From positions 22,248 to 86,247 of IMG/VR virus record IMGVR_UViG_3300050821_009856: 64,000 bases of DNA, one strand, 5' to 3'. The notes under the pieces were generated by a model. It did no database searches, was not told the DNA's origin, and saw nothing but the letters and a program-made list of their open reading frames with translations. The DNA is from a virus. Below, one piece after another: positions 42,401-51,135 of the stretch. The first letter of the stretch is position 1, and the number at the start of each line of letters is the position of its first letter. A program made the position numbers and the translations under genes.

Positions 42401-45082
42401 GAACTGGGTCGTCGATGCTACAGACGACAGACTGGTGATTTGGAACTCTGGGGTTCCCCATTCCCAACTGCCACTGCCCCCACCGGCCTCTTGGCTACCG
42501 AGGTGTGAGTTTCGGTTCTGAACGTAGGACGTAGTGGTGAAGCCAATCGGAACAGCCGCGGCAGTTTGAGCAACCAGGGCGACGTCGCCGTCGGTGTCGA
42601 AGTCGTTGGTGTTAACCCGCACACTGGTCGTCTTGTAGACGTAGGCGTTGACGCCTCGTAGGCCGGCGGCGTTGAAGGCTGACGCCAAGCTGGAGGCAGT
42701 GTAGGGGTTCCCACCAGTACCAAAGCTCACGGGCTGGACGCGTCCGAGGGTTCTGGCGATGGTGATTCCACCCTGGGTGAGGCTCACTCCCCCCACAGTC
42801 CAGGCTGGGTCTTCTGGCCGCTCAATGTCGATGAACGTGGAACCTGCATCTACGTTTACGACGCGCCAGGATCCTAAGTTAGCAGCCGCGATGGCCGTAT
42901 CCCAGAAGATGGCCCAGTCACCAATGAGGGTGTTGCTGAAGGGTGTGCCGCTACTGGCGGTGATTCTTACCCTATCTCCCCAGGTGGTCTCGGGGGTCGC
43001 GATGTAGTTGGACCAGGTGAAGGTCTGGCCGGCGACAATACCTGTCGAGATGATGGAGGCTCGGCCATCCACGACAAACCAGAGGGTAGCACCTGCAGCC
43101 AGAGTCAGTGGCGCCGTAATCGGAGCCGACTGGAGGAAGCCGCGAGTGTTGACAGTTCCGCAAGCCAGTGTGTCGTTGGCAGACAGGACGTTCGTCAGGC
43201 CGATCTGTCCGGTGTTGCGATTCAGCGTGTAGTCGGACGGAGCGCCTTTGACGCTGGTGACGGAGAACATCCCGTTGGCCACCAAGGTGCCGCTGAGGAT
43301 GGAGATGGCGGCCCTACCATTGGGCCCAAGGTTGGACGTCAGGACGATGGAGCTGCCGCTGATTGAAGCTGTTACGCCGGCCAATCTGGCATTGAAAACT
43401 GTTACCCACGACGCTAAACTGTTAGAACTGGCGACTGTCGTGTAGCCGGTGTTATTATTGATGAAATCTGCGTTCGTAAAAGTATAGGTGTACGAGGGGT
43501 TCGAACCCGTGGGAGCGCTACCGTCGAAGGCAAGCGTGCTGTCTACCTGGAGGACCAAGGTAGCCGGGTTCGTCATCGAGGCAGCCCACAGACCTTGGGG
43601 GGCAGATGTGATGGCCGCGGTGCTGCCGTCCTTGTTCAAGAGCAGGTCATTGCGGTACAGCCGCATTGTAGTGACTTGGCCGGCACTGAATCCGAACGCC
43701 GCATTGGCATCAGTCCCGACGGCCGGCGGCAGCACCTGGACAGCCTCGTTGGTGTCGGTTCGAGCGAAGATCGTAACGAGGTTGCCGAGGGGGCTGCTGG
43801 TCAGGCGTGCACTGAACTGAATGGCGGCATCGCTGTTGATGCTCGCCACAACCTCGTAGGCAGTGGCAGCGCCAGGGGTTTTGAAGTCCGTGGTCTGGAA
43901 GGTGTGCTGATACAGAACTCCGCCGACCTGAACGGCCAGGATGGCGCCACCGAAGAGCGAGAATGGCTCTGCGACAGTCGACGTCACGATGGCTTTGGCT
44001 ACAGGTTCGTTGGCTACCTGGAAGTACTGCTCCCCACCGTTGGCCGCTTGGGTCAGGGTCTCAATGGCGACGCCACTGGTCTGCTCTTGGTAGCCGGTGC
44101 CATCGTCGATGTACAGGGTGGTTGGAGCGCCTTGCGGAGCCACAACGACCGCAGACAGGACCGTCTTGTTTTCGTCTGGTGAGGTGATACCGAGGATGCC
44201 GGTCGTAATGGCCAGGGGCGTACCCAAGCTCCGGCTCGCACGGGTGTTGCGGATCAACTCCCGATAGGTGTCGTCGTCAGCCGTGGGAAGTGCATTGCTG
44301 ATGGCTGCCGGGTTGAGAACCGTGGCAGTCGAGAAGGGCTTCGTGGCCCAACTGTTGATTGCCTGGTAGGCGACGTTCCCGGTGGTTCCCTGGACCTGAC
44401 AAACGACTGGAACGCCGGTGATGAGGTTCTCTCCATCAGGGACAGTCACGGCGTACAGGGTGGCGAACGTAACGGCCGTCAGGACGCTTCCTTGTGCGGT
44501 CTGGCAGATGCTACCGGCAGCGACGACCCGATTGCCACCCTGGGCAACGATGACTGGCTCGTTGACGTTGTGGAAAAGCTGGGTGCCACCACTGAGGGTC
44601 AGGTACCAGAAGGTCCCCGACTGCGTCTTGGAGCTGTAGCCGAGAGGGCCTTCGTAGTTGACGGTACCGCGGCCGATGTAGACGTTGCCTGAGGCGGGGA
44701 ACTGGGAGGCGTCGGATACGTACAGCTTCGTGGTGCCAATGATTGGTGCCGCCTGGCCAGCATAGATTTTCGAGCTGATTTTCTGAAAACTACTATCCCC
44801 GACGTTGACGAAGCCCGAAGAGAAGGTAGCCCCAGGCCGCGGTACGTCATCGTCGTTGCCAAGCTTGTCCAGGGACGGCCCGGTCGCTCGATCAAGCCCC
44901 AAAGAGTTCAGCGTCCCGAAAAGGTCCTGAGTGGACCGGAAGTCAGAGATGGCGCTGGCCTCGACAATGCTCAGAACTGGAGATCCGACCTTCAGAGCCG
45001 GGATGCCAGTCCGCGCCTCGAAGGCATTCAGCTGGTCTTCGATGATCTGCGGGATCGACCTAGGGATTGGGATGAGGGCCAT
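39419..45082 (-). CDS. Giant baseplate J-like protein
   Basis: At 1887 residues it is far longer than classical gpJ (about 300) or T4 gp6 (660). The J signature is at the N-terminus (GLDRATGPSLDKLG block, then the PDGENLITGVPV strand and DDDTYRELIRNTR). The end (about 1760-1887) has the usual J C-terminal block (NRVQSVVAAVINNTGVGQSVDIAALISAARSV region). Between them are many inserted beta-rich domains. It would form the baseplate wedge ring. GGAG lies 7 nt before the ATG. Confidence 0.85.
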   Translation of the reverse strand: MALIPIPRSIPQIIEDQLNAFEARTGIPALKVGSPVLSIVEASAISDFRSTQDLFGTLNSLGLDRATGPSLDKLGNDDDVPRPGATFSSGFVNVGDSSFQKISSKIYAGQAAPIIGTTKLYVSDASQFPASGNVYIGRGTVNYEGPLGYSSKTQSGTFWYLTLSGGTQLFHNVNEPVIVAQGGNRVVAAGSICQTAQGSVLTAVTFATLYAVTVPDGENLITGVPVVCQVQGTTGNVAYQAINSWATKPFSTATVLNPAAISNALPTADDDTYRELIRNTRASRSLGTPLAITTGILGITSPDENKTVLSAVVVAPQGAPTTLYIDDGTGYQEQTSGVAIETLTQAANGGEQYFQVANEPVAKAIVTSTVAEPFSLFGGAILAVQVGGVLYQHTFQTTDFKTPGAATAYEVVASINSDAAIQFSARLTSSPLGNLVTIFARTDTNEAVQVLPPAVGTDANAAFGFSAGQVTTMRLYRNDLLLNKDGSTAAITSAPQGLWAASMTNPATLVLQVDSTLAFDGSAPTGSNPSYTYTFTNADFINNNTGYTTVASSNSLASWVTVFNARLAGVTASISGSSIVLTSNLGPNGRAAISILSGTLVANGMFSVTSVKGAPSDYTLNRNTGQIGLTNVLSANDTLACGTVNTRGFLQSAPITAPLTLAAGATLWFVVDGRASIISTGIVAGQTFTWSNYIATPETTWGDRVRITASSGTPFSNTLIGDWAIFWDTAIAAANLGSWRVVNVDAGSTFIDIERPEDPAWTVGGVSLTQGGITIARTLGRVQPVSFGTGGNPYTASSLASAFNAAGLRGVNAYVYKTTSVRVNTNDFDTDGDVALVAQTAAAVPIGFTTTSYVQNRNSHLGSQEAGGGSGSWEWGTPEFQITSLSSVASTTQFTTGSTAGADSGHQVRFLRPLPDPDSGLPDDRWSNAGFHSPISLISGTTFTTEQAALQEFLVNERVYMASPYAIGPDDDFAVLIDQDTQQKKYDVLMRRKVSPTTSTYGSTNLFTDTDNTGLSLGVAFGLSFNFVDFAVWMKARTKSHNESGDTNKTVLWRWFRQGPSGNNANVRYIYPSIANQPVAVTTNDAIDGNVQVYVALPSDAARTGVTVHPSTQIGVIAQNGPGSIQTLTYVLGFTVSSATRSAGTTTLTVTLPGSVANNGLVAGNKIFLASTDVNFPSGTYTLTGSTATTVSYADSGANAGPDASPGTISFDTAAATLQGSTVNTNDIASILPTGGLPAPYEQPVRITSFGNQFWVAVGIGGIAPSTTLTWYPLNQATYLSFFPVKTSGSANAITSIATAVNALQATANPTDPLTAVAVGTGADTSGVIAEASWDEFQLPSKTYQLSDGINWVQSQVNPVDTSHNYQFTFKEAVTATLATNSDWLNEDVRLVPVKAQNIVDWLNTPGVTGLGTVASIGTAGAGDDFQVATRTAGSSGSVQVQGGLANSVGASVVGSGSSIAGTYALVQVRSQDAIGIRGRMWCRLKNSAPVAKPVFTATTVINNLTVAGVAATLTLDGTSSTNFWNYANSGAAPVNGFTWQIEKWGNFVAFAWDGIGGAPSITGVQEGDYVTISGGTASASNLGTFRIVRIDGVNNVFWFENPNLVEQRATANLLFIANGSVLPGDTMVIGSSLIGTANQGAWTVSSINTGNVKQVTLNAAGRTAANFTGPVTLGTSFSLFQDFEGAPSSLIKKVQSVSPSAANGLYYDIKFTSAQGYTGIGTIAGTVISPLDKLNFSTALVQGIDGYRYSTGLIAEANRVAYGVEADSSTYPGIVAAGALVNISGPNVRRLQVSLSIEIAANTQNQQDVINRVQSVVAAVINNTGVGQSVDIAALISAARSVPGVTAVTWISPTFASGSSKIAVQPFEKPLILNLTTDVLVSLSNT

Positions 45083-45124
45083 CAGGGAACTCCGGCCGGC
45101 GGTTCAGACGGCCGCTTCGGTCAG

Positions 45125-45131
45125 AAGATTG
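45125..45131 (-). promoter_or_regulatory. Candidate late promoter motif CAATCTT
   Basis: CAATCTT on the minus strand lies 9 nt after the stop of the wedge protein gene and 42 nt before the ATG of baseplate J. Its leader has a CGGCCG-based inverted repeat ending in CCGGAG. Confidence 0.5.
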
Positions 45132-45139
45132 TCGCCGGC

Positions 45140-47758
45140 TCAGTTGGTATTGGTGTTGACGGTGAAGCTCAACGGGATCCGCTGATTCCAACCGGTGATA
45201 CCGATCTCCGTTGTAATGGTCGTCACTGGCGGGGCTACGACCACCGAAGCAGAGCTGATGTCCGTGAAGGTCGGATCGAATCTAAAGCCGGTCCGAAGGT
45301 TCTGTAGAATCTGGGCTGCCGTCATGTCGGCAACAGACTGCCCTGGCTGCGTGGCCAGGCCATACTCGGGGTGGAACAACGACGACCCCTGGATGGTCGA
45401 CAGGAAGACCCGAAGTCTCTGGATGATGTTCGTCAGACCAACAGCGTACCGGCTGTCGCCATCTGGCGTCATGAAGATGTCGTTGTCGTTCGTCAGTAGC
45501 AAATCCACCCCACCAACCTGGAGGAGCGGGTCGTAGGGGTTGATGTTCGGATTGCCTGGTGGCTGCCAGTCTGGCTGAGCCGGCTGCCCTTGGGAGGGCA
45601 GGTACAAGAGCTGTGTACTGTTGACGGTCTGCGGCAGGAACGAGAAAAGCGTTGCTCCCGCGGCGGTCGTGAACTGGTCGAGGTTCGGCGTACCGTCAAG
45701 GGTGAGAACGGAGACGGCGTCACTGAGCTTCCGGATAGCAACGACGTGTCTGACCTGTCTCGTGACGGTCTGGCTCTGCAGCCAAACCGACTGGTTGACG
45801 TTCAGATTCAAAGAGTCGCTGACCTGGATGTCAGAGCCGTGACCGTTCGTCAGCAGGGCCTCATTGAAGCCAACCTCGTCAACATACGGGGCTCGAAGGT
45901 TGTTCAGGGCTGCGATCTCAATCCACCGACTGGCATCCCCAAGGTACCGCGCCGCGACCATCTCCAGGGTGGAGCCAGTAGGGAAGGGGATAGCATACTT
46001 GCTGGAGGGAACGGTAAAGCTGATGCCAGATTGATTAGCCAGGGCAGCAACGTACTCCAGGGCTGTGATGCGGTTCGTGTCGTCGATCGCCGTGCTTGCG
46101 GCCAGGCGGCCAACCTCGATGACTGCCTGATTAAGGGCGAACATCAACTCCCAGTCGTCATCTGTGGGCGTCCTGGTGGTTGCCACGGGAGGCAGAAGCC
46201 CGTAGTTCGACGCGTACTTCGCTGAACCGGCGCCCACGAAGTTCGAATAGTCCACGATGAACTGCAGGAGCGTCTCGCGGATGGTCTCAAAGTCCAGACG
46301 GGTCATCTGGCGGATGTTCTGCTTGTACGTGATGATTTTCCGGTTGACGGTCGGCTGGATACTGAGCGAGCCCAGGGAGAAACTGCTGAACAGGTCGGCG
46401 TTGCTATCCGGATCCTCGAAAATTAACGTGATTGGGTCCGTCTCTCCAAAGCCCAGGTGGAATTGCCCTTGCAGTTGCTGTATCAGTTGCTGCTGGGTGA
46501 CAGCCAATGGTCCATTCTGGGTCGAGCCTACGCCACTGACAGCAGACAGGGCCCTCAGCTCGTCTCGAATGGCTTGAACCTCAGCGCTCAGTCTCGTGTT
46601 GTTCTGCAGCGGTTGGCCATTGAAGTTTCTGTTGCTGCCACTGGCTACGGCCAGGATGATGGGGATCTTCAGGTCCTGGAGGATGTTTACAGGTAGATCC
46701 AGAGCCGTAAATCCAAGGCCAAGGGCATCCTTACAGTAGGCGACGACCTCGCGGAGGGGCTGGAAGACCTTAGCGTCAACGTTGCTACTGAAGCCGACCA
46801 GGACTGACTTCAGGTTCTGAAGAGCAAGTCGAGCCGTTTGCAAATGCGCGAGGGCGCGTCCAAGCTGATTCGGATCCTTGATAGCCGGTAGGATGGTCGG
46901 AGGAATGCTCAGGCCATCGTCGAGTTCGTCGCCGCTGATTCGCCGCCACGCCTTGAAGGCCAGAGAGTACCTGTACTCCATGGGGGACTCGGCGCTCCGG
47001 CGCAACTCGAACATCTGAGGCGTCACCAGGTAGACGTCGTTATCCTTCCAGATGGCCAGGGCCAATCGATAATCGCGTCCATCCGGAGTTTTCTTGAGGT
47101 TGACGTACGCCTCCAGGAACTGCTTCAGCAACTGGAACTGGTAATAGCCAGTCGCGTGGCTAAACTCTCCCGTGACGTCTGAATCGGTGATGATGTTGTC
47201 AGGGACTCCGAAGACACCAGAGTTGACGGCAAACTGAGAGGCTGTGGAGATTATATTCGTGGCCTGTTTGGCCGTAGGATTGAGGGTGGCAGAGACACCC
47301 TGAACAATGCCAGCAAAGATGGCCCCGGCGACAGCTTGCGGAATCGCGCCACCGCTGAACGGAGAGCCGCGGATCGGCAGGTGTCCTGTAGTCCCCTGGA
47401 CGGTAATCATCCTGATTGGAGCAGCGTTGTGCTCTTCCACGATGCCACCGAGCGTAACCGTCGTGCTGATGGCGAAGGGGGTAGAAATGGTGAGTGCCTC
47501 AGGAGGGATTGGCAACGTGAAGACGCCAGACATGTCCCGGGCATATCCAGCCACACTGCCGGGTACGCGCTTCAGGAAAATGAGCTGATACGGAAAAGAC
47601 TTGTCCCATCGGGTCTCATCGATGACCGCCTGGGACCACATCGTGTCCTGGGTCGGTGCAGTCAAGGCTCCCGAGGTCGACGGAATCTGAGGGATACCGT
47701 TGGCCCGAGCCAGCTCCGTCACCGCGAAGCGGTTCGTCAGCTGTTGGATGGTCGCCAT
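45140..47758 (-). CDS. Baseplate wedge protein with LysM and gp25-like domains
   Basis: The 872-residue protein appears to fuse parts that are separate genes in many phages. The N-terminal half resembles XkdP/DUF6046-like tail proteins. A LysM-like segment lies at about 590-625 (FPTGSTLEMVAARYLGD...). The last 110 residues look like the gp25/GpW lysozyme-fold wedge protein (a LRVFLSTIQGSSLFHPEYG block). It would link hub and wedge. Its position just before baseplate J matches gpW-gpJ order in P2-like tails. Confidence 0.75.
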   Translation of the reverse strand: MATIQQLTNRFAVTELARANGIPQIPSTSGALTAPTQDTMWSQAVIDETRWDKSFPYQLIFLKRVPGSVAGYARDMSGVFTLPIPPEALTISTPFAISTTVTLGGIVEEHNAAPIRMITVQGTTGHLPIRGSPFSGGAIPQAVAGAIFAGIVQGVSATLNPTAKQATNIISTASQFAVNSGVFGVPDNIITDSDVTGEFSHATGYYQFQLLKQFLEAYVNLKKTPDGRDYRLALAIWKDNDVYLVTPQMFELRRSAESPMEYRYSLAFKAWRRISGDELDDGLSIPPTILPAIKDPNQLGRALAHLQTARLALQNLKSVLVGFSSNVDAKVFQPLREVVAYCKDALGLGFTALDLPVNILQDLKIPIILAVASGSNRNFNGQPLQNNTRLSAEVQAIRDELRALSAVSGVGSTQNGPLAVTQQQLIQQLQGQFHLGFGETDPITLIFEDPDSNADLFSSFSLGSLSIQPTVNRKIITYKQNIRQMTRLDFETIRETLLQFIVDYSNFVGAGSAKYASNYGLLPPVATTRTPTDDDWELMFALNQAVIEVGRLAASTAIDDTNRITALEYVAALANQSGISFTVPSSKYAIPFPTGSTLEMVAARYLGDASRWIEIAALNNLRAPYVDEVGFNEALLTNGHGSDIQVSDSLNLNVNQSVWLQSQTVTRQVRHVVAIRKLSDAVSVLTLDGTPNLDQFTTAAGATLFSFLPQTVNSTQLLYLPSQGQPAQPDWQPPGNPNINPYDPLLQVGGVDLLLTNDNDIFMTPDGDSRYAVGLTNIIQRLRVFLSTIQGSSLFHPEYGLATQPGQSVADMTAAQILQNLRTGFRFDPTFTDISSASVVVAPPVTTITTEIGITGWNQRIPLSFTVNTNTN

Positions 47759-47764
47759 AGTGGA

Positions 47765-47771
47765 AAGATTA
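47765..47771 (-). promoter_or_regulatory. Candidate late promoter motif TAATCTT
   Basis: TAATCTT on the minus strand overlaps the TAA stop of the 118-residue gene and ends 6 nt before the ATG at 47758. This is the same 6-nt spacing as the leaderless + strand promoters, and no Shine-Dalgarno is seen. Confidence 0.5.
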
Positions 47772-48125
47772 CGTCGATGCTACGAGGAGGCCACCAACGA
47801 ACGTCAGGGTCCCAGTTCCGCCTGCACTCTTGTTGTAACCGATGACCAGTGGAGATCCAGCAGTGCCTAACCCAACCTGGTCGAAGTTCATGGTCGAGAT
47901 GAAGGCGGCGAACGTAGCCCGGAAGGCGTCTACGGCCTGCTGCTGCTGTGAGCTGTTCAGGAATCCCCACTGGAATGGGGTGAACAGCGGAGCGATGACC
48001 TGGGTCGGGCCCGGGATGTTGACACCGCCGGCCAATGCCTCGGCTAGAGTTCCTGTGACGACATCCTTCATCGGCGTCAGGATGCCAGTGTTCTGGTTGG
48101 TAGTGACCTGGAGTGCGCTCGGCAT
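47769..48125 (-). CDS. Small baseplate-region protein, unknown
   Basis: This 118-residue protein lies between spike and wedge genes. It has a mixed helical middle (SSQQQQAVDAFRATFAAFIS) and beta-rich end. It is not recognised. A small baseplate connector is plausible by position. Confidence 0.6.
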   Translation of the reverse strand: MPSALQVTTNQNTGILTPMKDVVTGTLAEALAGGVNIPGPTQVIAPLFTPFQWGFLNSSQQQQAVDAFRATFAAFISTMNFDQVGLGTAGSPLVIGYNKSAGGTGTLTFVGGLLVAST

Positions 48126-48127
48126 AG

Positions 48128-49150
48128 TTAGCTCGTAAAATTCTGGGTAGACAGGACGTTAGCTACGGCTGTCTCAAAGGCCTGGATTGTCACCTGCATG
48201 GTCGTCACGATGGCCGCGGCTAAGGTGATGTTGGTACCTGCAGCCAGGAAGCCAGGAGCTGCGATTGCCCCGCCGATAATCGGGATGGCGTTTGGAACGC
48301 TGGCTGCAGACAGGGCTGCCCCTGCGGCTGCAAGGAGGCCGCTCAAGGTAGTCAGGGCTGTCATCAGCGCTGTGTGTAGACTCTGCTGGGCTAACCGGAA
48401 GGTGGTTCCCTTGATGATGGCGTCCAGGGCCGTGTTGCCACCAAGCTGGGTGCCCGCGGAGCTAACAATTGTCGAGTACGAGCCAGAGTTGATTGTGATG
48501 TTCGAGGCCGTCGCGTCGATCTTCACGCTCTGGTTGCCCTGCGTCCAGGTGACGCTCCCATCTTGGGACAGCTTTACATTGGTCCCCTGGGCTGATTGGG
48601 AAGCGGATGACCGAAGAGAACCGTCGGCATTGGTCGCACCGTTAAAGGTCAGCGTGAACTCGCCGTTGTCATTGATGGCTGCTTGGATGCCGTTGAAGCT
48701 CCAGGCTAGGTTGTGACCATCCGATTTCTCGTCGCTGTTGTCGTTGGTATCACGGAGGCCACCGAGGATAACGGCGTTTGGCTGGTCGCCGTTGATGCAC
48801 AGCAACAGGACCTTGCTGCCGTCACCGAGGCCGCTTGAGGTGGTGGACTGCCCGGAATCAGCCCGAAGCGTGAAGGTGCTTCGGTCTGCTACGCCACCAA
48901 AGGCGTTGACGACCCAGCAGTTCGGGTACGTCGTAACCGTTCCTGTGTGGTAGGCATCCTTGTGCTGCACCTCGACCCTGTACTCTGTCCAAGTCTTGCT
49001 GATGGACCTCTGGTCAGAGGGGTAAATGATTTCCTTGACCTCGCCAGGCCGCAGCTGGACATTGGTACTCACACCCGGGTTGCCACTTCTGCCGACAGGT
49101 GTCGTGCCGAAGTAGTGGGGAACGATAGTGCCGTCACGAAGCTGCGGCAT
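48128..49150 (-). CDS. Baseplate spike protein (OB-fold, gpV/gp5-like)
   Basis: The 340-residue protein has an OB-fold N-terminal part, with LGDGSKVLLLCINGDQPNAVILGG typical of spike proteins. Short repeating strands (about 150-230) of a beta-prism type follow, then a hydrophobic Ala-rich C-terminal helix region, which is odd for a spike tip. It would sit under the hub. GGGAG precedes the ATG. The ATG overlaps the hub gene stop. Confidence 0.75.
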   Translation of the reverse strand: MPQLRDGTIVPHYFGTTPVGRSGNPGVSTNVQLRPGEVKEIIYPSDQRSISKTWTEYRVEVQHKDAYHTGTVTTYPNCWVVNAFGGVADRSTFTLRADSGQSTTSSGLGDGSKVLLLCINGDQPNAVILGGLRDTNDNSDEKSDGHNLAWSFNGIQAAINDNGEFTLTFNGATNADGSLRSSASQSAQGTNVKLSQDGSVTWTQGNQSVKIDATASNITINSGSYSTIVSSAGTQLGGNTALDAIIKGTTFRLAQQSLHTALMTALTTLSGLLAAAGAALSAASVPNAIPIIGGAIAAPGFLAAGTNITLAAAIVTTMQVTIQAFETAVANVLSTQNFTS

Positions 49151-51135
49151 TAGGAAGCTCCCGGCGTATTGAAGAAGCTGTTGGGTCCAGACGCATCATT
49201 CAGGGATGTACGGATCGGCGCTCGTTCTCCGCTCTTCAGCTCCGAGGTAACCGCGGGAGCACCGTCAGCAATAGATGTGCCACCAGTTCCGGTCACGTTA
49301 CGGACGCTGAAATACATCTGGACATCACTATTGGTGGTCGTCACGGCGTCTGTTTCAAACCCGGCAGACAGTGACTTCTGAGCTGAAGTATCGGCAAGGA
49401 TACCGTGGCTCACGGCCAGGATTGTCGAGAAGCGCTTCTTGCCGAGAGCGCCGATTTCACAGGTGTGGCTCACGTTCTCGATGTGATAAACGACGCCGTT
49501 GTATTCCAGGTTATCGCCAACAGCAATAGGCGCCTGGATACCTACCGTAGTGAAAGTCCCATTCAAGGTCATCTCTTGACCCATCAAAAAGTCGGAGATG
49601 ATTTGGAGCCAAGTCGAAATACCGTAGCCAGTGGTGTCCTGCTGGCTGCAGGCCACGCTCAGCTGATACGGATGGAGGCCATTCCGTTTCGCATCAGCAT
49701 CGTCGCGGATCGGCGGGTTCCGTACGACCTGCTCTGTCGGGCTGTTGTTGGCTTGCATCATGATGTCCTGTCCTGTCACCATGATAAAGTTGTGGCGAAG
49801 GGCAGAGCTGCGGCCACGCTCGATGCCGCGAATCAGAATCGGATGGAGATGCCACCGGGGTAGTTCCAGGAATGGGGTCACAGCTACATTGGATGGGGCG
49901 TTTTGGGCACCGATTGGAGTCGTGAACGGGAGCTGTCGCACCACAAGGGTGGGGACGACGTCTCCGATCGCATTGGCACGAAGACTGGCGTACATCTCGT
50001 TCACTGCTGGGTTCAGAAACTGGCTGAGAATCGTCCAGACGGAGTTGTCGGTGAAGCTGACAGCCTGGGGCAAGAAGGTTCCAAGCAGAGGATGGCCGGT
50101 CGTAGACCTGCTCCCCGGAATGCCCTCTGAGTCTACGTTGTCTGGAGTGAAGACAATTTGTGGGCCGAGAACGTCGCCAGCGCTACCTTGGTCCATGCTG
50201 TAGCGTTGGACCCCAATGACTGTATCCAAGATGTCTGCAAACGAGAAGACGCCTGAGGCACGCGTTGGCTTGGATTGTCCGAGCAGTGTAGCTACGTCTG
50301 CCGGGATGACGTACGCGTACGGGGCTTCCGTACTGGACGAGCCATCGCTTGTAGACACACCACCAGCAGCTATGTTGAGCCCGCCTGGGGCTGCGAACTG
50401 CTTGCTGACACCGGCTCCAAGGAGGATCTCCACCAACTCGGGCAGAATCAAGTTCGAGTCGATGCCGCCACCATTGGCATCGATGAGTTTGTTCAAGCTT
50501 GTACCCAGGGCTCCCAAGTACTCGCCGATCGACGGGAAGTTCTGCGCCAAGTACTGGTTGTAGAAAATCTGGGAATTCAACTCCTTGAAGGCGCTGCAGT
50601 TCAAGGCGTATCTAAGGGTCTTCAGCCCACCGTCTTCGGTGACACCGATGGTCTCTCGGACGGAGTTGACACGCCCGACGAACTTCAAGCCATCCAGGAA
50701 GTGGTTGCAGGCCTCACGGCTGTTGATCCTCGTAACAATGTTCTTTGCGTCTGCAGACGAGTTGACAATCCAGGCGAACACCCAATCATCTGGGAGGATC
50801 TCCGCCAAATAGTCCCGGTTCGGCATCAACGTGGCCGACATCTGTGGTGAAAACGACTCCTTACTACCATCGACGCGCATCTGGACAACGTCACCGTCGA
50901 TGACCATCACGTCCAGGATGTCTGCCAGGTTGGAGTTGCTGATGGCCTTCGCAGTGGCCATTAGGTCTCTGCTGAAGGTGACCGACAGCTTCCAACGAAC
51001 GACAGCGATGACCCAGGCCGGGTCGAGATCTAGATGGTCGGCCAGCTGTTCACTCCGGACCGTACTCAGGTCATAGGGGAGCGTCCCCGTCGCCGAGGTG
51101 CTGACGAAATCTCGGATGACCGAGTAGCGAGCCAT
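49150..51135 (-). CDS. Baseplate hub protein (gpD/gp27-like)
   Basis: The 661-residue protein lies exactly between tape measure and spike, where hub proteins occur. Blocks such as DGDVVQMRVDGSKESFSP early on and the GDNLEYNGVVYHIENVSHTCEIG strand set near residue 540 are like gpD/gp27 hub domains. It would make the tail-tube-to-spike ring. Assignment is by order and partial motif likeness. Confidence 0.65.
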   Translation of the reverse strand: MARYSVIRDFVSTSATGTLPYDLSTVRSEQLADHLDLDPAWVIAVVRWKLSVTFSRDLMATAKAISNSNLADILDVMVIDGDVVQMRVDGSKESFSPQMSATLMPNRDYLAEILPDDWVFAWIVNSSADAKNIVTRINSREACNHFLDGLKFVGRVNSVRETIGVTEDGGLKTLRYALNCSAFKELNSQIFYNQYLAQNFPSIGEYLGALGTSLNKLIDANGGGIDSNLILPELVEILLGAGVSKQFAAPGGLNIAAGGVSTSDGSSSTEAPYAYVIPADVATLLGQSKPTRASGVFSFADILDTVIGVQRYSMDQGSAGDVLGPQIVFTPDNVDSEGIPGSRSTTGHPLLGTFLPQAVSFTDNSVWTILSQFLNPAVNEMYASLRANAIGDVVPTLVVRQLPFTTPIGAQNAPSNVAVTPFLELPRWHLHPILIRGIERGRSSALRHNFIMVTGQDIMMQANNSPTEQVVRNPPIRDDADAKRNGLHPYQLSVACSQQDTTGYGISTWLQIISDFLMGQEMTLNGTFTTVGIQAPIAVGDNLEYNGVVYHIENVSHTCEIGALGKKRFSTILAVSHGILADTSAQKSLSAGFETDAVTTTNSDVQMYFSVRNVTGTGGTSIADGAPAVTSELKSGERAPIRTSLNDASGPNSFFNTPGAS

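Noticed and set aside
45090-45120. Rho-independent terminator before the baseplate J start
   Set aside because: There is a GC-rich inverted repeat but no T tract on the minus strand; it is more likely leader structure next to the ribosome site.
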